The notes below the pieces were generated by a model. It was not told where the DNA came from and searched no databases. It saw only the letters and a list, made by a program, of their open reading frames with translations. Positions 27,525 through 34,374 of a stretch of 40,853 nt of DNA are shown here, one piece after another. The stretch is from Aureimonas ureilytica DSM 18598 = NBRC 106430. Its GTDB lineage: Bacteria; Pseudomonadota; Alphaproteobacteria; Rhizobiales; Rhizobiaceae. Within the stretch, counting starts at the first letter, position 1, and every line of letters begins with the position of its first letter. The position numbers and the translations under genes are program-made. The DNA is taken from NCBI RefSeq assembly GCF_000382705.1, contig NZ_ARQE01000008.1, positions 50,065 through 90,917 on the forward strand. Direction: 5' to 3'.

Positions 27525-28292
27525 TTGCGCAAGCGCCCCTGGATCGGCACCAGCTGGAAGATGAACAAGACGATCGCGGAGGCCGACGCCTTCTGCGAGA
27601 CGCTGAAAGCCTCCGAGCGCGCCGCCCGCTCCGACGACGCCCAGCTCTTCGTCATCCCGCCCTTCACGGTCCTTCATCGCGTGGCCGAGCATCTGAAGGA
27701 GACCGACGTGATCGTCGGCGCGCAGAACGCGCATTGGAAGGACAGCGGCGCCTGGACCGGCGAGATTTCCGTGCCGCAGGTGCGCGATTGCGGCGGCGCC
27801 CTGATCGAGATCGGCCATTCCGAGCGCCGGACCTTCTTCAACGAGACCGACGAGACGGTCGCGCTGAAGACCGCCGCCGCCGTTCGCCATGGTCTCACCG
27901 CGCTCGTCTGCATCGGCGACACGCGCGAGGAATATGACGAGGGCCGCACCGAGGAAGCGCTGGAGCGTCAGGTTCTCGCCGCGATCTCGGAGGTCGACTG
28001 GGCGGGCGGCGCGAAGGTGATCCTCGCCTATGAGCCGGTCTGGTCGATCGGCGAAGGCGGCACGCCCGCCGAGCCCGATTTCGCCGACGCCCAGCACAAG
28101 CGCATCAAGGCGCTGACCGCGGACAAGCTCGGCACCCCCCTCGCCGTCCTCTATGGCGGCAGCGTCAATCCCGGCAATTGCGTCGATCTAGCTCTCTGCG
28201 AGCATATCGACGGTCTCTTCATCGGCCGCTCCGCCTGGAATGCGGACGGCTATCTCGGCATCGTCGCCGACGTCACGGCCGCGCTCGGCTGA
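27525..28292 (+). CDS. tpiA: Triose-phosphate isomerase homologue of EryH (TpiA2) type
   Basis: A 255-residue TIM-barrel isomerase starting at TTG (27525), with GGAGAGAG 4-5 bases upstream; no ATG precedes the conserved [11 protein letters not shown]. Catalytic residues are Lys12, His98 (IEIGHSERR) and Glu170 (AYEPVWSIG); [10 protein letters not shown] binds phosphate. In housekeeping TIM the lysine motif is NWK with a catalytic Asn; here it is TSWK, with Ser10 in the Asn position. I recall the same GTSWKMNKT pattern in Brucella TpiA2/EryH, an L-erythrulose-1-phosphate isomerase of erythritol catabolism. It is followed 23 bp later by class II aldolase. Function may be triose-phosphate or tetrulose-phosphate isomerisation; neighbours and the motif favour the latter. 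Confidence 0.88.
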   Translation: MRKRPWIGTSWKMNKTIAEADAFCETLKASERAARSDDAQLFVIPPFTVLHRVAEHLKETDVIVGAQNAHWKDSGAWTGEISVPQVRDCGGALIEIGHSERRTFFNETDETVALKTAAAVRHGLTALVCIGDTREEYDEGRTEEALERQVLAAISEVDWAGGAKVILAYEPVWSIGEGGTPAEPDFADAQHKRIKALTADKLGTPLAVLYGGSVNPGNCVDLALCEHIDGLFIGRSAWNADGYLGIVADVTAALG

Positions 28293-28315
28293 TCCCAACG
28301 GAAGGACAAGACCCC

Positions 28316-29380
28316 ATGGCCCTGATCACCCTCCGCCAGCTTCTCGACCATGCCGCCGAACACGGCTACGGCGTGCCCGCCTTCAACATCAACAATATGG
28401 AACAGGGGCTGGCGATCCTCACTGCGGCCGCCAAGACCGATGCGCCGGTCATCCTCCAGGCGAGCCGAGGCGCGCGCGCCTATGCCAACGACCTGATCCT
28501 CGCCCGGCTGATCGAAGGCCTTGCCGAGATGCACCCGGACATTCCGATCTGCATGCATCTCGACCATGGCAACAACGAAGCCACCTGCATCACCGCCATC
28601 CAGCACGGCTTCACCTCGGTGATGATGGACGGCTCGCTGAAGGAGGACGGCGCTTCGCTCGCCGACTACAGCTACAATGCCGGCATCACGCGCCGGGTCG
28701 CCGACATGGCCCATTGGTGCGGCGCTTCGGTCGAAGGCGAGATCGGCGTCCTCGGCTCGCTCGAAACGGGCTCGGGCGAGAAGGAGGACGGGCACGGCTT
28801 CGAGGGCACGCTCAGCCACGACCAGCTTCTGACGGACCCGGACGAGGCGGCGCGCTTCGTCGAGGACACGCATGTCGATGCGCTAGCCGTCGCGATGGGC
28901 ACCTCGCACGGCGCCTACAAGTTCTCACGCAAGCCGGATGGCGAGGTGCTCGCGATGAATGTCATCGAGGCGATCCATTCGCGGCTCCCCAACACCCATC
29001 TCGTCATGCACGGCTCCTCCTCCGTTCCGGAAGATCTGCAGGAGATCGTCAACAAGCATGGCGGAGAGATCAAGCCGACCTGGGGCGTGCCAGTGGAAGA
29101 AATCCAGCGCGGCATTCGCCATGGCGTACGCAAGATCAATATCGACACGGACTGCCGCCTCGCCATGACCGGCGCGATCCGCAAGGTCTTCGCCGAGAAG
29201 CCCGAAGAGTTCGACCCGCGTAAATATCTCGGCCCCGCCATGGCGGCCGTGACCAAGCTCGCCGCGCAGCGCTTCGAGGAGTTCGGCACGGCGGGCCACG
29301 CGTCCAAGATCAAGCCGATCGCGCTCGCCGACATGGCCAAGCGCTATCGCGACGGTTCGCTGAAGACCTCGGCGGCCTGA
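28316..29380 (+). CDS. fba: Class II fructose-bisphosphate aldolase (Calvin-type subgroup)
   Basis: A 354-residue zinc-dependent aldolase cleaving or forming fructose 1,6-bisphosphate; the subgroup can also make sedoheptulose 1,7-bisphosphate from erythrose 4-phosphate. [13 protein letters not shown] opens the barrel. CMHLDHGNN (79-87) contains zinc-ligand and catalytic residues. VEGEIGVLG and [11 protein letters not shown] follow, then [13 protein letters not shown] and [20 protein letters not shown] with phosphate-binding residues. The insert before the end ([16 protein letters not shown]) is typical of the CbbA-like subgroup. ATG 28316 with GGAAGGA upstream. Transcribed with the TIM homologue; a terminator follows. 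Confidence 0.95.
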   Translation: MALITLRQLLDHAAEHGYGVPAFNINNMEQGLAILTAAAKTDAPVILQASRGARAYANDLILARLIEGLAEMHPDIPICMHLDHGNNEATCITAIQHGFTSVMMDGSLKEDGASLADYSYNAGITRRVADMAHWCGASVEGEIGVLGSLETGSGEKEDGHGFEGTLSHDQLLTDPDEAARFVEDTHVDALAVAMGTSHGAYKFSRKPDGEVLAMNVIEAIHSRLPNTHLVMHGSSSVPEDLQEIVNKHGGEIKPTWGVPVEEIQRGIRHGVRKINIDTDCRLAMTGAIRKVFAEKPEEFDPRKYLGPAMAAVTKLAAQRFEEFGTAGHASKIKPIALADMAKRYRDGSLKTSAA

Positions 29381-29407
29381 TCCGACGCTCTATTGGCTCT
29401 TAGAAGG

Positions 29408-29442
29408 GGCCGGTGCTTCCTCAGGGAAGCGCCGGCCTTTTT
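29408..29442 (+). terminator. Rho-independent terminator after fba
   Basis: GGCCGGTGCTTCC (29408-29420) pairs with GGAAGCGCCGGCC (29425-29437) across a TCAG loop with one mismatch, followed by five T. It closes the tkt/tpiA/fba unit 28 bp after the stop codon and insulates the repABC region. Confidence 0.92.
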
Positions 29443-29483
29443 CGTTTGTGAGAGGCAGTCGGATGGGGAATGGGGAGCGCAGA

Positions 29484-29511
29484 GGAGAGAATCAAACGGC
29501 GGGAGAGAATC
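29484..29511. repeat. Pair of 10-bp direct repeats upstream of parS
   Basis: GGAGAGAATC occurs at 29484-29493 and 29502-29511, 18 bp apart centre to centre. It lies between the fba terminator and the parS-like site. Two copies are too few to call iterons. The rest of 29443-29581 shows nothing else. Confidence 0.35.
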
Positions 29512-29581
29512 GGTTCTATGTGGCCCCGCCGCGCGCCGCTTGGCCCATGCATCCTGCGCATCCACAGCTCTGGCCGTCCTC

Positions 29582-29597
29582 ATTGACAGCTGTCAAC
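29582..29597. other. parS-like centromere site upstream of repA
   Basis: ATTGACAGCTGTCAAC contains a perfect 14-bp palindrome and fits the repABC parS pattern GTTnnCnGCnGnnAAC except for the first base. RepB (ParB-type) would bind here for partition. A second copy lies at 31131. Confidence 0.75.
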
Positions 29598-29747
29598 GCG
29601 CTCGACAATCGAGAAATGTTATGAGAAACAACGGGATAGCAGCCAAGGCGAAATGATCGCTCTCGCCGCAGACCTCCCCGTCAACCGGCAGACCTTACCC
29701 AATCATGAAGGCGATTTGACTCTTTCCCGGCCCGGCCGCATCCTCGT

Positions 29748-29784
29748 TAACGGTTTGGACCGTTAGATCGAGTGGATACCGTTA
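29748..29784. promoter_or_regulatory. Candidate RepA operator next to the repA start
   Basis: TAACGGTTTGGACCGTTA (29748-29765) is a 7-bp inverted repeat with a 4-base spacer, and a third ACCGTTA lies at 29778-29784, 19 bp on. A possible -35 box TTGACT is at 29716. Such repeats close to repA are where RepA, with RepB as corepressor, usually represses the repABC operon. Confidence 0.65.
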
Positions 29785-29787
29785 CTG

Positions 29788-31191
29788 ATGGATGGGAGCG
29801 CAAGCCTCGGGATCGACCCGAATGCTTATAAGGAACCGGAGCCCGAGGGCGAGTCCGGGGCCCGTTCCAGCCGTGCCGCTCGCCGCAGCGCAGACCCTTC
29901 CCCGCGCCGAGCCCCGACCGGGCCGGCGCGGCGTTCCAAACGAGGCCCGCTTGTGTCCAAGCCGAAATCCAAGTCTCTAGAGCCCAAGCCCGCCGACGAG
30001 CAGATCGCGGCCGACGCGCGGCTTCTGTCGAGCCAGTTGCAGGCCATGCGCCAGCGGCTCTTTCCGCCGACCTCGTCGAAGACGCTGCGCCCCTTCACGT
30101 CGGGGGAAGCGGCGCGTCTCATCGGCGTTTCCGACAGCTATCTGCGCCAGCTCTCGATCTCGGGCGAAGGTCCGCAGCCGGAGGTCGGCCCGTCCGGCCG
30201 CCGTTCCTACACGCTGGGTGACATCAATGCGCTGCGCCGGCATCTGGCGGGCCAGCACGAGGCGGGCTCGCCCAAGGCCCGGCAATATCTGAAATGGCGC
30301 CGTCCCGACACGGACGAGCATCTGCAGATCATCGCCGTCACCAACTTCAAGGGCGGCTCGGGCAAGACCACGACCTCCGCGCATCTGGCACAATATCTGG
30401 CGCTGCAGGGCTACCGGACCCTCGCCGTCGATCTCGATCCGCAGGCGTCCTTTTCCGCCCTTCTCGGCTACCAGCCCGAGCTCGACCTCACCGGCAACGA
30501 CACGCTCTACGGCGCGATCCGCTACGACGACGAGCGCGTGTCGCTGGAGAGCATTATCCGCCCGACCTATTTCGACGGGCTCGACCTCGTGCCCGGCAAT
30601 CTGGAGCTTCAGGAGTTCGAGCACGCGACGCCGCGCCAGCTCGCCGAAGCGCAGCGCGAGGGACAGGCCGGCGAGCGCCTCTTCTTCGCCCGCGTGCAGG
30701 ACGCCCTGCGCGAGGTCGAGGATCGCTACGACGTGGTGGTGATCGACTGCCCGCCGCAGCTCGGCTTCCTGACGCTCGGCGCGCTCTGCGCGGCGACCTC
30801 GGTTCTCGTGACCGTGCATCCCCAGATGCTCGACGTCGCCTCGATGAGCCAGTTCCTGTTCATGACCTCGGACCTTCTTCAGGTCGTGCGCGAGGCCGGC
30901 GGCGATCTCAACTTCGACTTTCTGCGCTATCTCGTGACGCGCTACGAGCCCCATGACGGGCCGCAGGCGCAGATCGCCGGTTTCCTGCGCGCGCAGTTCG
31001 GCGGGCGAGTGCTGACCAATCCGATGCTGAAATCGACGGCGCTGAGCGATGCCGGCCTCACCAAGCAGACGCTCTACGAGGTGGCGCGCGAGAACTTCTC
31101 TCGCTCCACCTACGACCGGGCGATGGAGTCGTTGACCGCTGTCAACAGCGAGATCGAAGCGCTGATCCTCGAGAGCTGGGGGAGGGTCTGA
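29788..31191 (+). CDS. repA: Plasmid partition ATPase and operon repressor RepA
   Basis: ParA-family ATPase, 467 residues from ATG 29788. An N-terminal helix-turn-helix region (FTSGEAARLIGVSDSYLRQL, about 103-122, then GPQPEVGPSGRRSY) is typical of RepA. The deviant Walker A KGGSGKTT is at 188-195, followed by VDLDPQASFSALLGYQPELD and VVVIDCPPQLGFLTLGAL. It drives segregation with RepB and parS and represses its own operon. The first 55 residues are a Ser/Pro/Arg-rich stretch not usual for RepA; an in-frame GTG at 29953 (VSKPKSKSLEPKP) would give 412 residues, closer to family length. Neither start has a strong ribosome site, so the true start is uncertain. Confidence 0.95.
   Translation: MDGSASLGIDPNAYKEPEPEGESGARSSRAARRSADPSPRRAPTGPARRSKRGPLVSKPKSKSLEPKPADEQIAADARLLSSQLQAMRQRLFPPTSSKTLRPFTSGEAARLIGVSDSYLRQLSISGEGPQPEVGPSGRRSYTLGDINALRRHLAGQHEAGSPKARQYLKWRRPDTDEHLQIIAVTNFKGGSGKTTTSAHLAQYLALQGYRTLAVDLDPQASFSALLGYQPELDLTGNDTLYGAIRYDDERVSLESIIRPTYFDGLDLVPGNLELQEFEHATPRQLAEAQREGQAGERLFFARVQDALREVEDRYDVVVIDCPPQLGFLTLGALCAATSVLVTVHPQMLDVASMSQFLFMTSDLLQVVREAGGDLNFDFLRYLVTRYEPHDGPQAQIAGFLRAQFGGRVLTNPMLKSTALSDAGLTKQTLYEVARENFSRSTYDRAMESLTAVNSEIEALILESWGRV
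31131..31146. other. parS-like centromere site within the end of repA
   Basis: GTTGACCGCTGTCAAC matches the 16-bp repABC parS pattern GTTnnCnGCnGnnAAC completely. It overlaps the repA codons for SLTAVNSE, close to the repA-repB junction, a common location for parS in this replicon class. Confidence 0.8.
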
Positions 31192-31249
31192 CCATGCAGG
31201 GCAAGACGACCTTCACAGCCGCTCGCGTTGAGTTCCGGGGAGGCGCCGC

Positions 31250-32284
31250 ATGAGCCGGCGTCGCGACGAGTTGAAGGCGCTGCTCGGCGGCGCGCCGCCA
31301 GCCGAGGCCGAGGCGCCGGAGCCGCAGGACATCGCGTCGGAGCCGCGCCCGCGCTCGCATTCGAGTTCCGGCGCGGTGAAGGCCATGGGTCTTGCGCTCG
31401 GCAATCTGCGGGCCGAAGCCGAGGACGCGCGTGTGCTGCGCGAGCAGGTGGCGCGCGGCGAACGGGTCGTGGAGATCGACCCCAATCTCGTCGAGCCCGC
31501 CTTCGTCGCCGACCGCCTGTCGCAGCCCGACCGATCCGACGAAGCCTTCGACGCGCTCTGCCGGTCGATCGAAGAGGGCGGGCAGGAGGTGCCCGTTCTG
31601 CTGCGCCCGCATCCCGAGCCCGAGCGCGCCCGCGCCGGCTGGTATCAGACCGCCTATGGCCATCGACGGGTCGCGGCGGCCCGCGCGCTGGGGCTCAAGG
31701 TGCGCGCCGTCGTGCGCCCGCTCAGCGATGTCGAGCTGGTGGTCGCGCAGGGCAAGGAAAATTCCGAGCGCCGCGATCTGTCCTTCATCGAGCGCGCGCT
31801 CTTTGCCGAAGCGCTGCTCCAGCGCGGCTTCGAGCGCGCGACGGTTCAGTCCGCCCTGTCGCTGCACAAGGCGGAGATGACGCGGCTCCTTCAGGTGGCC
31901 GAAGCGGTCCCCGCGGCGATCGCGCGAGCGATCGGCCCGGCGCCGAAAGCGGGGCGCACGCGCTGGATGCTGCTCGCCGACCAGCTGAAGACCGCTGCGG
32001 CCCGCGACAAGGCCGAGCGGGAGATCGCGACGGAGCGCTTCGCCAAGGCGACCAGCGACGAGCGCTTCGTTCTGATGCTGGAGCGGCTGACGCGCAAGGC
32101 GAAGCCGGCGACTGCCGCGCCCGAGGCGCTGGCGGAAGCGGGAGGGCGCGTCGTCGCAGCCTTCCGCGCCGACGCCAAGCGCCCGGTGATCGAGTTCAAG
32201 GGCGAGGGCGCGTTCGCCGCCTTCGTCGCATCCGAAATTCCCGCGCTCTATGCCGCCTTCAAGGCGCAAGAGGGCGAGGACTGA
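31250..32284 (+). CDS. repB: Plasmid partition DNA-binding protein RepB
   Basis: ParB-family centromere-binding protein of 344 residues. The ParB N-terminal box covers VPVLLRPHPEPERARAGWYQ, TAYGHRRVAAARALGLKV and VVAQGKENSERRDLSFIERA; the helix-turn-helix follows in LLQRGFERATVQSALSLHKA. The C-terminal part is the usual RepB dimerisation region. ATG 31250 follows GGGGAGG, 58 bp after the repA stop. It would spread or clamp at the two parS sites and stimulate RepA ATP hydrolysis. Confidence 0.96.
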   Translation: MSRRRDELKALLGGAPPAEAEAPEPQDIASEPRPRSHSSSGAVKAMGLALGNLRAEAEDARVLREQVARGERVVEIDPNLVEPAFVADRLSQPDRSDEAFDALCRSIEEGGQEVPVLLRPHPEPERARAGWYQTAYGHRRVAAARALGLKVRAVVRPLSDVELVVAQGKENSERRDLSFIERALFAEALLQRGFERATVQSALSLHKAEMTRLLQVAEAVPAAIARAIGPAPKAGRTRWMLLADQLKTAAARDKAEREIATERFAKATSDERFVLMLERLTRKAKPATAAPEALAEAGGRVVAAFRADAKRPVIEFKGEGAFAAFVASEIPALYAAFKAQEGED

Positions 32285-32357
32285 TCGGCGGAACCAACCG
32301 CCGACACGTCGAGAAACCGCAACGAACCGAAGGAAAGGACAGAGATCGAGGCAGACC

Positions 32358-32409
32358 AAAAAAAAGGCCCCCGAAACGTGATGCTCCGGAAGCCCTTTCA
32401 AGATGTAGC
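32358..32409 (-). ncRNA. Antisense ctRNA controlling repC
   Basis: In the repB-repC gap the minus strand carries a -35 box TTGACA (complement of 32439-32444), a weak -10 around 32416-32421 and a predicted start near 32409. The transcript ends in a GC hairpin (32366-32396, GGGCTTCCGG pairing with the CGGGGGCC arm) followed by eight U (32365-32358). A roughly 50-nt RNA of this layout is the counter-transcribed RNA that represses repC expression and sets copy number and incompatibility in repABC replicons. The 5' end is estimated. Confidence 0.85.
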
Positions 32410-32468
32410 AATCTGAAAGAATCATGTCCGGCATTCTCTGTCAAGAGTCGGTCGCGTTCCGGCAACGC

Positions 32469-32497
32469 CTCTGCTTTGCCTCGAGCCTGAAGCAGAG
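32469..32497 (+). promoter_or_regulatory. repC leader hairpin (S-element-like) next to the start codon
   Basis: CTCTGCTT (32469-32476) and AAGCAGAG (32490-32497) form an 8-bp perfect stem with a 13-base loop, ending 2 bases before the repC ATG. The stem would hide the repC translation-initiation region. In repABC plasmids ctRNA binding favours this closed structure or a premature terminator. Confidence 0.75.
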
Positions 32498-32499
32498 AC

Positions 32500-33864
32500 A
32501 TGATCGAGTTCCATTGGAACTCGCCTTTCGGGGCGCGGCCGATTTCGGCTGCCCTGATGCGGCGGGAGGATGGCGTGCGTCGCGCGCAGGCGCGTCTGCG
32601 CGCCCAGAAACCGGAGACTGACGACGCGAGCGGGGAGGGGCCGGACAAATGGGCTCTCCTGCGCGCGCTCACGGAGGCGCGCCAGGCCTTCGGCCTGTCC
32701 GACCGCACGCTCGCCGTGCTGGAGGCGCTTCTCTCCTGCCACACGCCCAAGCGCCTCGACCCCACGCAGCCGCAGATCGTCTTTCCGTCCAACCGCGAAT
32801 TGTCGCTGCGCACGCGCGGCATGGCGGATGCGACGCTGCGCCGGCATCTGGCGAGCCTCATCGAGGCCGGCCTCGTCCTCCGGCGCGACAGCCCGAACGG
32901 CAAGCGCTATCGCCGCCGCGATCTCGAGGAGGGCGACGAGGCTTTCGGCTTCGATCTCTCGCCTTTCGCGCTTTCGGCCGATCTGATCCTGGAGAAGGCC
33001 GAGGAGTCGCGGATGGAAGCCCGCACGGTGCGTCGTCTTCGCACGGAGATCGCCCTGTGCCGCCGCGACATCCGAAAGATCCTGGACGCCGCGTTGATCG
33101 AGGAGAGGGCAGGGGATTGGGCGTCGCTCGAAGCCGCCTGGCGAGGCGTGGCTGCTCGTCTGCCGCGCGCTGCAAGCTCTGTTGATCTCGATCACGCCCT
33201 CGCGGAAGCCCTCGCTCTGCGGGCTCGATGCGAAACGCTTTATCTTTCAACGCTTTCAGAACAAGAACTGAGCGGCAATGCCGCGCAAGACGAGCGCCAC
33301 TATCAGAGTTCAAAACCAGACTCATCATCTGAAAAGAGCCTAGAACAAAGGCGAGAAGAAAATCCGGCTGGTGCGCCACGTTCGCATTTGAGCGATCCGC
33401 CATTTGGCGTCGAGCCGAGGGCAGGGGATGAAACCCCGCCGGGCACGACCGCTCTTGGTTCGATGCCAAACGGCAAGGGTGCGGCGACACGAAGCGAGAC
33501 GGATGCGGCGGCGGCGCGGCGTCAGAAGGCCGAGCGCGAGGCACCCGATATCGAGACGGTTCTGTCGATCTGCCCGACCCTGTCGGACTACAGCCGCGAG
33601 CCGATCCGAACTCTCAGCGATTTCGAGAAGACGGCCGATCTCGTTCGCGGGGCGCTCGGCATCTCCGCTGACGCCTACCGGGCGGCGCAGGGCGCGATGG
33701 GGCGCTACGAGGCCGCGATCACGATCGCCGCGCTTCTGGAGCGCTCCGATCGCGTTCGCTCGCCCGGCGGCTATCTGCGCGCTCTGACGGCCAAGGCGAG
33801 CGGGCGAGGGTTCCGGGTCCAGCCGATGCTGGAAGCGATCCGCAATCAGGCTCTGCGGTCATGA
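32500..33864 (+). CDS. repC: Replication initiator RepC
   Basis: A 454-residue RepC initiator that binds an origin inside its own gene. The N-terminal winged-helix region includes KWALLRALTEARQAFGLSDR, TLAVLEALLSCHTP, then IVFPSNRELSLRTRGMADAT and RRHLASLIEAGLVLRRDSPN, all typical. A low-complexity linker (about 245-310) overlaps the A/T-rich DNA expected to be oriV. The C-terminal domain resumes at IETVLSICPTLSDYS and ends with PGGYLRALTAKA. ATG 32500 lies directly after the leader hairpin. Expression is limited by the antisense ctRNA. Confidence 0.96.
   Translation: MIEFHWNSPFGARPISAALMRREDGVRRAQARLRAQKPETDDASGEGPDKWALLRALTEARQAFGLSDRTLAVLEALLSCHTPKRLDPTQPQIVFPSNRELSLRTRGMADATLRRHLASLIEAGLVLRRDSPNGKRYRRRDLEEGDEAFGFDLSPFALSADLILEKAEESRMEARTVRRLRTEIALCRRDIRKILDAALIEERAGDWASLEAAWRGVAARLPRAASSVDLDHALAEALALRARCETLYLSTLSEQELSGNAAQDERHYQSSKPDSSSEKSLEQRREENPAGAPRSHLSDPPFGVEPRAGDETPPGTTALGSMPNGKGAATRSETDAAAARRQKAEREAPDIETVLSICPTLSDYSREPIRTLSDFEKTADLVRGALGISADAYRAAQGAMGRYEAAITIAALLERSDRVRSPGGYLRALTAKASGRGFRVQPMLEAIRNQALRS
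33233..33366. other. Presumed oriV inside repC
   Basis: About 130 bp here is strikingly A/T-rich compared with the rest of the gene, e.g. CGCTTTATCTTTCAACG and AGAGTTCAAAACCAGACTC. It encodes a Ser/Glu/Gln-rich linker. In repABC replicons the origin has been mapped to such an A/T-rich stretch within repC. TTATCTTTC is only a poor DnaA-box match. Confidence 0.65.
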
Positions 33865-33989
33865 GCGGACGATGGCATGTCGCGAAGATCAGACGCGATG
33901 ACAAAAGCCGGCCTCGCTCGTCGAACCGCACCGGTTCGGAAGACCCGGCGGCGCGTTCGAGAGCCGTGCCGCCGGAGGTTATGCGAGGA

Positions 33990-34172
33990 TCAACCCGCGC
34001 CGCCGTCCGCGTCCCCCGTCTCCTTGTCGTCGGGAAGACTGCCGGCGCCGGGCGTCGCATCGGGATTGGTCAGTTCCGGCTTGGCGTGAGGCCCGGAGGC
34101 CGGAACCTTGTCCCTTGGGCCGTTTTCGGGCGCTTCGGGTGTGCGCGAGGAAGTGGAAGGATGGTCCGACAT
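33990..34172 (-). CDS. Small acidic, Pro-rich hypothetical protein
   Basis: A 60-residue protein starting MSDHPSTSSRTPEAPENGPR, rich in Pro, Gly, Asp and Ser, with no hydrophobic segment and so probably disordered. HAKPELTNPDATPGAGSLPD in the second half resembles a motif I have seen in short hypothetical proteins of Hyphomicrobiales, which is why I accept it as a gene. ATG 34172 has an AAAGGA ribosome site about 8 bases upstream. It is convergent with repC and divergent from the second MCP. Function unknown. Confidence 0.6.
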   Translation of the reverse strand: MSDHPSTSSRTPEAPENGPRDKVPASGPHAKPELTNPDATPGAGSLPDDKETGDADGGAG

Positions 34173-34374
34173 GAGTTCGTCCTTTCCATGTAACTTCCAG
34201 CATCTATTCCGAACGCGGGAACTTTCAATACCCCCGCATTGCCATCAATACGGCGTTACCGATCGGCAGCCGCTCGAAACCTTTGGTTAATACATAGTGA
34301 TGGGAGCAGTTAGTTTTCTATCAACATCATCCTGTCATTTTTCTCCTACAATCGGTTCCAACCTGAGCAGTGAA

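Noticed and set aside
29484-29511. Direct repeats as replication iterons
   Set aside because: There are only two copies, and repABC replicons use an origin inside repC rather than upstream iterons.
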